Below, in pieces: positions 58,518-64,000 of a stretch of DNA of 64,000 bases (positions are counted from its first letter, which is position 1; each line of letters opens with the position of its first letter). Origin of the DNA: Typha latifolia (taxonomy: Eukaryota; Streptophyta; Magnoliopsida; Poales; Typhaceae); the NCBI GenBank assembly GCA_019914945.1, contig CM034107.1, positions 1 to 64,000 on the forward strand. The letters run 5' to 3'. Below the pieces are notes generated by a model. It saw nothing but the letters and a program-made list of their open reading frames with translations. It was not told the origin of the DNA and ran no database searches. The position numbers and the translations under genes are program-made.

Positions 58518-59048
58518 GGATAATTTGAAAACCCTGCAATGTGCTCTTCTTGACACTCTTTAAAAACTATAATGGCTTGTTATGCTTCTTGTTCTTACCA
58601 CTCAATTATTGAAGCATCAAGCATCTGCATAAATGAAGAAAGATGACAATGACAAGCTCTTTGCAGTGTCGTAGTGTGAATATCTTGTTTCTTTTACTTT
58701 TCAATGGCTTGTAAATTTCAAATTCACGTCAGTCTTCCAAGTCTTCGCACTTTAATAGTTGTGGAGAAATCAGTCAAGATAAATTTTGGCATACTTTACT
58801 TCGTCACCTAACTTTTTCAGGAAACCAGTCATTCTATAGCTGTGGTGTTTGTCATAAACATACTCTTTGGAAATTCATTGAATCAAGCCACTAGAAATTG
58901 ACACTTTAGTAGCAGATCTCTGCAACATGTTTTACTTTCAATACAGTTCTCTAACTTTGCTCATTTTATGCCATTTTTCTTTGGTAGGAAATAACAAGGT
59001 AGAGGATATATTCTTTTCTTCTCCTCTCTACTAGATGAGATTGGTTTC
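58518..59048. other. Convergent 3' spacer
   Basis: The 3' untranslated regions of the WDR82-like and LysM kinase genes meet here. It is AT-rich, with no gene or repeat of note. Confidence 0.5.
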
Positions 59049-61783
59049 TCATCTTCCATTAAAGATGCCACTGAAGACTTCACTGTTGCCGCCTAGTGAA
59101 GCTTCCCACTCAATAGAAGCCAAATGAATCTGAGAGAGAATAGCCATGATGTCCCTCATTTCTGGTCGTTCCACTGGATCATCTCTCAAGCACCACAATG
59201 CAATGTCTACCATCTAAAAGGAGATGGGAAAGCAAATATTCTGTTAGCATTTAAAGAACAGAGAACTAGGTACATTGCCTGCATGTATTAGTTTACTTAC
59301 AGATCCTCAGAAAATTGTACAAACCTTGTGTACTTCCTCTATCGGGTAATTGCTGTTTAAATTATTATCTATCATTGCCTCCAAAGAAATCTGTGGATCA
59401 TCATCTTCCAAAACCTTTTTCATCTGCTCTCAATGTGATGATATTATTTCTTACTTTTTATTCAAATAGATTAATGCTTATGATCGAGTGTTCTATTGAA
59501 TGAGATCTTGTGAAGAACTTACTATTGAGACCAGTGACTTCATCTTGCTGGGTTCCTTGTTTTCTCGAATGAGGGCACGATATCCTGTTATCAGCTCCGC
59601 AAGGACGACTCCAAATGCAAAAATATCGGTTTTGGTGGTCATCTGGAGCTCGAGGACCGACCTGCCAAAAGCTTTCCAGTATTATGTTGCAGGTTAAATG
59701 AAATGGTGGCCTTTCTGGTTAGAAGTACATGACAATTGTATAATGACACTAACTCAGGTGGGAGGTAGCCAGGAGTGCCAACCAAACGAGTTGCAAAGCA
59801 TTCTTCCTCATCGCTGCGCTCTACAAGCTTTGCCAGCCCAAAATCTGCAACCTGTAACAGGTAATGTAATTTTATCGACTTATGATGCACTTCTTCTGAG
59901 AGTAGTTGGATTTACACATCAGAAACACTGATCTTTCACCTTTGCTCGTAGCCCATTGTCCAGGAGAATGTTACTCGTCTTTATGTCACGATGCACATAG
60001 CATGCTTTTGTATGGTCATGAATATACTCGATACCCCTTGCAGTATCTAATGCAATCTGTATTCTTGCATTCCAAGATAGTGGCTGATGACCTGTTTCGG
60101 CTTATGTGATGTGCTATATGTCTGATAACCATGATTGGTTCAAGCATGTGCATGTATATTTACATATGCTACTTATTTTCTACTTACCTTTCAGCAAAGG
60201 GTCATGGAGATGGTCGCTTAGGGAACCATTCTGGACATACTCATAGACTAGATATAGGTGGTCATCCCCAGCAGTGTAACCATTCAACTCAACCTAGCTA
60301 ATAGAAGCTTTCATCAGTATCTTTCGACGGAAGAATCGTGTTAAAAGCTTTCCGATAGCTCCACTAAGCAAGCCGATAACATACCACATTTATGTGATGC
60401 ACTTTGCATAACACCTTCAGCTCAGCGAAGAATTCCTTAGACTTGCATGCCTTCATCTTTTTTATCGCAACTTCCTGCAGCAGAAAACAACGAATTATAA
60501 GGCTTAAATGGGGCTTCGTTTGTGTATTTACAGGCTTTTCCCAGCAGGATGATGATTATGATGAATGATGTGATCGAATATGCTATTTTAAAGTTGTATC
60601 ACCTGCTTCCCTAATATTCCGTGGTATACACTGCCATATCCACCCTCTCCAATCTTTCTCTTCTCATCAAAATTGGCTGTGGCTTCCTCTACTGCCTCCA
60701 AGCTAAAGACTACAGGCCTCTCCGACTCGAATTGTTGAAAGCCTATTAGTTATACTGACTCATTAGAACTCGTCCGTCATACCCTGAGATGAAGAAAGTG
60801 CATAGAAAGTTGGGTACTATATGTATAGTCTGACCTTCCAGATTCTTGTTAGGAAGGTAGTGACTCTCCAAGGCAGCGATACTGATGCTAAGGTTATTTC
60901 CCAGCCGCTTCTTTGGGATTTCTTCCATATTTTTCCCATCGGATCGCCTTTTCCGATGGAGCAAAATTGCAGAGCTAAAAATTACCAGGAAGGTAGCTGA
61001 TACGAATATAGACACTATCACTGCAGTAGGCCCTGTTACGGATGAAGAAGTGCGATGAACACGAGAGTGATATATATATATTAAACGCTAATACTACTGA
61101 TCACCTTTCTTAGAAGGTGGTGGTGGTGAGGCTTTGATTCCCATGGGCACAAACAACAGCATTCCGGGTCTGATGAAGTTAAGGTTGGCAGTTGCATTAA
61201 AATTCACCTTCTCAATCACCTCCACGTCCGAATCTAGCAACATAGCTATGATGGTCAGTGTGTCCCCATCCTGCACCGCATACGACGCCGCTAAATGCCC
61301 GGAGTTATAGGTGGAGCAGCTGCACGGCAAGTTCACCGTCACCGTATTCTCTGCCGTCAGATTTTCCTTAAGGTTCCACGCCAGCCCGCTGAAGACCGTC
61401 TCCGTGACGTTTGTCGCCGTGTCGCCGGCCTTCACGGTGTAATTGGTGTTGTGGAATAAGGCAGTGTATACCGCACCATCGTCGACGCCGACCGCTGCCT
61501 CGCACCCGCATGGGACTTGTACCAACAAGTCGACCGTGCCACTGGGCCGGGTGACCGTCTCGATCAGCGATGCGTTAGCTGAGAAGACGGCGGCTATATT
61601 CGAGGGGGAGCGGCCGCGGGGGACGACGTAGAGGTAGGAGCTGCATGTAGGGACGGGAGAGGGATGGGAGCATTGGATTGGATTCCATTTGTTAATGGAT
61701 GTCTTTAGTGACCATGTATCCGATGATGAGCATAGTATTGAGAGGTAGAAGAAGAAGAAGAAGAAGAGGAATGAGTTGGCCAT
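59049..61783 (-). CDS. LysM domain receptor-like kinase (LYK3-like), 10 exons
   Basis: Exons on the minus strand: 61783-61105, 61032-60835, 60742-60603, 60474-60385, 60293-60188, 60091-59940, 59851-59754, 59661-59523, 59423-59325, 59213-59049; 621 residues. There is a signal peptide (about 1-20) and an ectodomain with P-C-G-C and P-C-S-C (CxC) motifs and LysM blocks ([18 protein letters not shown]). One membrane span follows at about 230-252, with a basic stop-transfer R-K-R-R. The kinase domain looks catalytically complete: [15 protein letters not shown]438-R-D with K-T-S-N, D458-F-G, then G-T-P-G-Y-L-P-P-E and the long plant ending S-G-I-F-N-G-R. LysM kinases sense chitin, peptidoglycan or lipo-chitooligosaccharides at the plasma membrane. 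The kinase part is closest in character to Arabidopsis LYK3, linked to suppression of basal immunity; the ligand is not predictable from sequence. Confidence 0.93.
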
Positions 61784-64000
61784 GGCCAGTTCTTGGGCAA
61801 GGAATATAGAAGCTTAAGAGAGAGAGGCTTCTTGCCAGGGTTACTTGTCCTGTGTTTATTTTGAGATTTTGTGGTTGTAATATATGTTGGCTAGCTAATT
61901 AGATATTTGTTATGTTTCAAAGGACGTTAGTCGCCCTGGGCATATTAATATAATGCCTTTCCAACTTTTGAGCGATTGAAATATAACGGATTACTTTGTT
62001 GCATCCGCCCAGTCTTACTCAACTCTAGTGGTCTGCAGACAAAGATGCATATTAATCTAACACTAGTGTTGCAGGCCAGATATTAATTAGACTAGGATTT
62101 TAAGTCTCCCTTATTTTGAGGAGGTCAAATCAAGTCTGCTGCTTAAATTTACATGTCATGGTACCCTACACCTTCTAGTGTATATATTTTATAGAGTGCA
62201 TTTAATTTTCATTGAACCACTGAATTCATTTCTAGACAAATTATACTAAAACCAAGATTGGATTGCTGTGGTAATTAACATCTTATTATTAGCTTAAAAA
62301 AGGCTTGCAGAAAAAAGAAAATTTAGAAGAAACCATCTTATCAAAGATTTAATGCGGTACTCTCCTCAAGCCTTGTAGAGAGTGGAGCAAAAAAGGTTTA
62401 CGGCGATCTAACACTATGGAGGCGATAGCTATGGCGATGGGTATAGCCATGGCAAAGGCTGATACGGTATAGCTATGGATGGTGGATCCCGCTATTCTAG
62501 GAGCAGTGGTGCGTCGGAGGAGAGCTTAAAGGAATTGAAAGTGCTGCTATTCTAGTAGCCCTTATCTTTCAAGTACTCTGATCATACCGTTGCATTTCAA
62601 TTCAAAGAAAGATCTTCATTTTTGACCGTTGTGTGTTGGATCTCATAGGTTTCATATGTTTGTTGTTTGGTACTCATGGGAGAAATTTGTATTTGGAATT
62701 AGATCAATTGGAAATGAAATACAGACTCTCTTGAAAATTAAAAAAAGAAAAGGTCCTCTATTATGGTATGTTGTATTCCTATAGTAGGAGAAAAGTGAGA
62801 TCCATGTACTTTATCTTATATTCTTGATAGTGGGATATTCTTCTCTGTGCCATGTTCGTAGATCACATTTGGATTTATCTTGTGTTTTAGTTATTCTTAT
62901 AGATCTTTCTCTTAGATTTTTATATTTTTATATATTTGCACATCTTGGGTGTGAGTATTGTTAGCCATATACTTTGGTGTTAAAAGTATTTTAATTTTAG
63001 TGGTATTAAAAGTGACATTACTATCATAACTTAGCCTTTTGTGGGCTATGAGTCCATATGATTGCTCTACTTTTTTCACAAAATAAAATTAGTGCTCTCG
63101 CAATTAAAGTATAGTGGTGACAAAAGAAAAAAATGTCTTTTATACTAGAAATTCTCAATATATTCTTATATTACTCAGTTCTCAAGCTCACACAAAGACA
63201 CTTCTTCTGAGACTAATGGACACCTTTTAACACTTTGTTTTCACAAGCGTCCTCCTATAGGGAATGAATGCCTCGGACGGAGTAGAGCCTACCTTTAAGT
63301 TCCTAGTTGCAAGCCAACGAGACCCTTAATGCTACTGATTCGGTAGGACGACTTAGATATCAAGGAAAACTGCTCTCATTCTCTGATTCCCATTTATTAT
63401 CATGTTGTACTCTAAAACACTTCAGCCCATAATCTTGAAGTGTCTCGTCTTGTCTATATGTGGCGTCCCTTCAAATTATTTTTAGTATTATCCAAGTCTA
63501 ACTTAATCACAACAACCAAAATTAGGCTATTTGATCAATGCCCCAGATATTTAGATTTCGTTGGAAATTTTTTTTTTTTTTTTGAATGTGCGATGACACT
63601 ACTCTCTTTAATTTCCTACAGATCCTAGTGAACGAATGGTGATAGCATCAGTTGCTAACCTCGTACGTAAGAGGCTGTCAAGAATGTGGTTATTGTAAAG
63701 CACAAGACAAGTACAATTAACAGTAAGACTCCAAATTAAAGCACTCGTGCGACTGAAATAGATTAAGGTCAACAACCTTACAAAAACCTTAATTGGGATC
63801 AAAGAAGAAGCAAAGCGAAAATTAAGAGCAAGACCCAGAAAAACAAGCATTTGAGTGCCAAGATTCAACGGGCCGGGTTGGGTTTGTCACAGACAGACAT
63901 AAAACTTAGAACCGACGGAGACTAATCCTAGGGAAAGCTTCAAATAGAATGGTCCATCTATAAATTAATTAGAAGCACAAACACAAATGACAGCTACTGA
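61784..64000. other. Upstream region of the LysM kinase gene and window end
   Basis: The first few hundred bases are the likely promoter; a short inverted repeat (aagcttaagagagagaggctt) lies at about 61810-61830. A patch at 62425-62475 repeats gcgatagctatggcgatgg-like phrases, possibly transposon-derived. A T-run of about 18 lies at about 63565-63583. No gene can be supported; the 86-codon minus-strand frame at 63608-63868 has no recognisable features. Confidence 0.4.

Noticed and set aside
63608..63868. 86-codon minus-strand frame with hydrophobic stretch near the window end
   Set aside because: No start context, domain or splice partners; the composition is that of AT-rich spacer.
1..64000. 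CRISPR arrays, bacterial operons, rRNA or tRNA genes
   Set aside because: No regularly spaced repeats with unique spacers, no Shine-Dalgarno-linked gene strings and no structural RNA signatures; this is plant nuclear DNA.

Overview
The window is nuclear DNA of a flowering plant, most likely a monocot outside the grasses. Genes are intron-rich and AT-rich introns are interspersed with GC-rich 5' coding ends (the F-box, PPR, PMEI and LysM-kinase genes). Plant-only families are present (PPR-E, PMEI, LysM receptor kinase, MORC6, TIC32-like SDR). Intergenic and intronic DNA carries plant transposon remnants. The species assignment is inference; the gene calls rest on exon-by-exon reading with matching splice phases.

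Layout: F-box/kelch gene (+, 590-1810); a 12-exon membrane protein gene with Ig-like ectodomain and TRP-like C-terminus (-, 2283-11587), tail-to-tail with the F-box gene; a 3.9-kb AT-rich spacer; a 19-exon MORC6-type GHKL ATPase gene (+, 15479-32941) with a 6-kb intron full of mobile elements; an intronless PPR-E gene (+, 35597-37867); an intronless, broken sphingolipid delta-8 desaturase pseudogene (-, 41575-42722); a PMEI-domain gene (+, 43802-44365); a TIC32-like short-chain dehydrogenase gene of 8 exons (-, 45147-47732); an AP-1 mu-adaptin gene of 11 exons (-, 49804-54491) that is head-to-head, 606 bp apart, with a 10-exon WDR82/Swd2-like gene (+, 55098-58517); and a 10-exon LysM receptor-like kinase gene (-, 59049-61783), tail-to-tail with the WD40 gene. 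The last 2.2 kb shows no gene I can support.

The genes do not form a pathway: this is an ordinary eukaryotic neighbourhood mixing housekeeping (AP1M, WDR82, PPR), chromatin silencing (MORC6), cell-wall and sensing functions (PMEI, LysM kinase). All six intron-containing models close with whole-codon totals (1122, 676, 338, 428, 330 and 621 aa). Two of the 64 predicted introns need a GC donor.

The most unusual content is in the non-coding DNA. There are three copies of a tiny direct-repeat element resembling SMART/TRIM mini-LTR retrotransposons (about 260 bp, terminal repeats about 60-65 bp, adjacent tRNA-Met-type primer site). There are two copies of a Mutator-type non-autonomous element with near-perfect 9-bp target duplications, one of which splits a LINE relic so cleanly that the empty site reads as the expected LINE motif. 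There is a hAT-type MITE with a perfect 8-bp duplication. I found no bacterial-style operon, CRISPR array or rRNA/tRNA gene.
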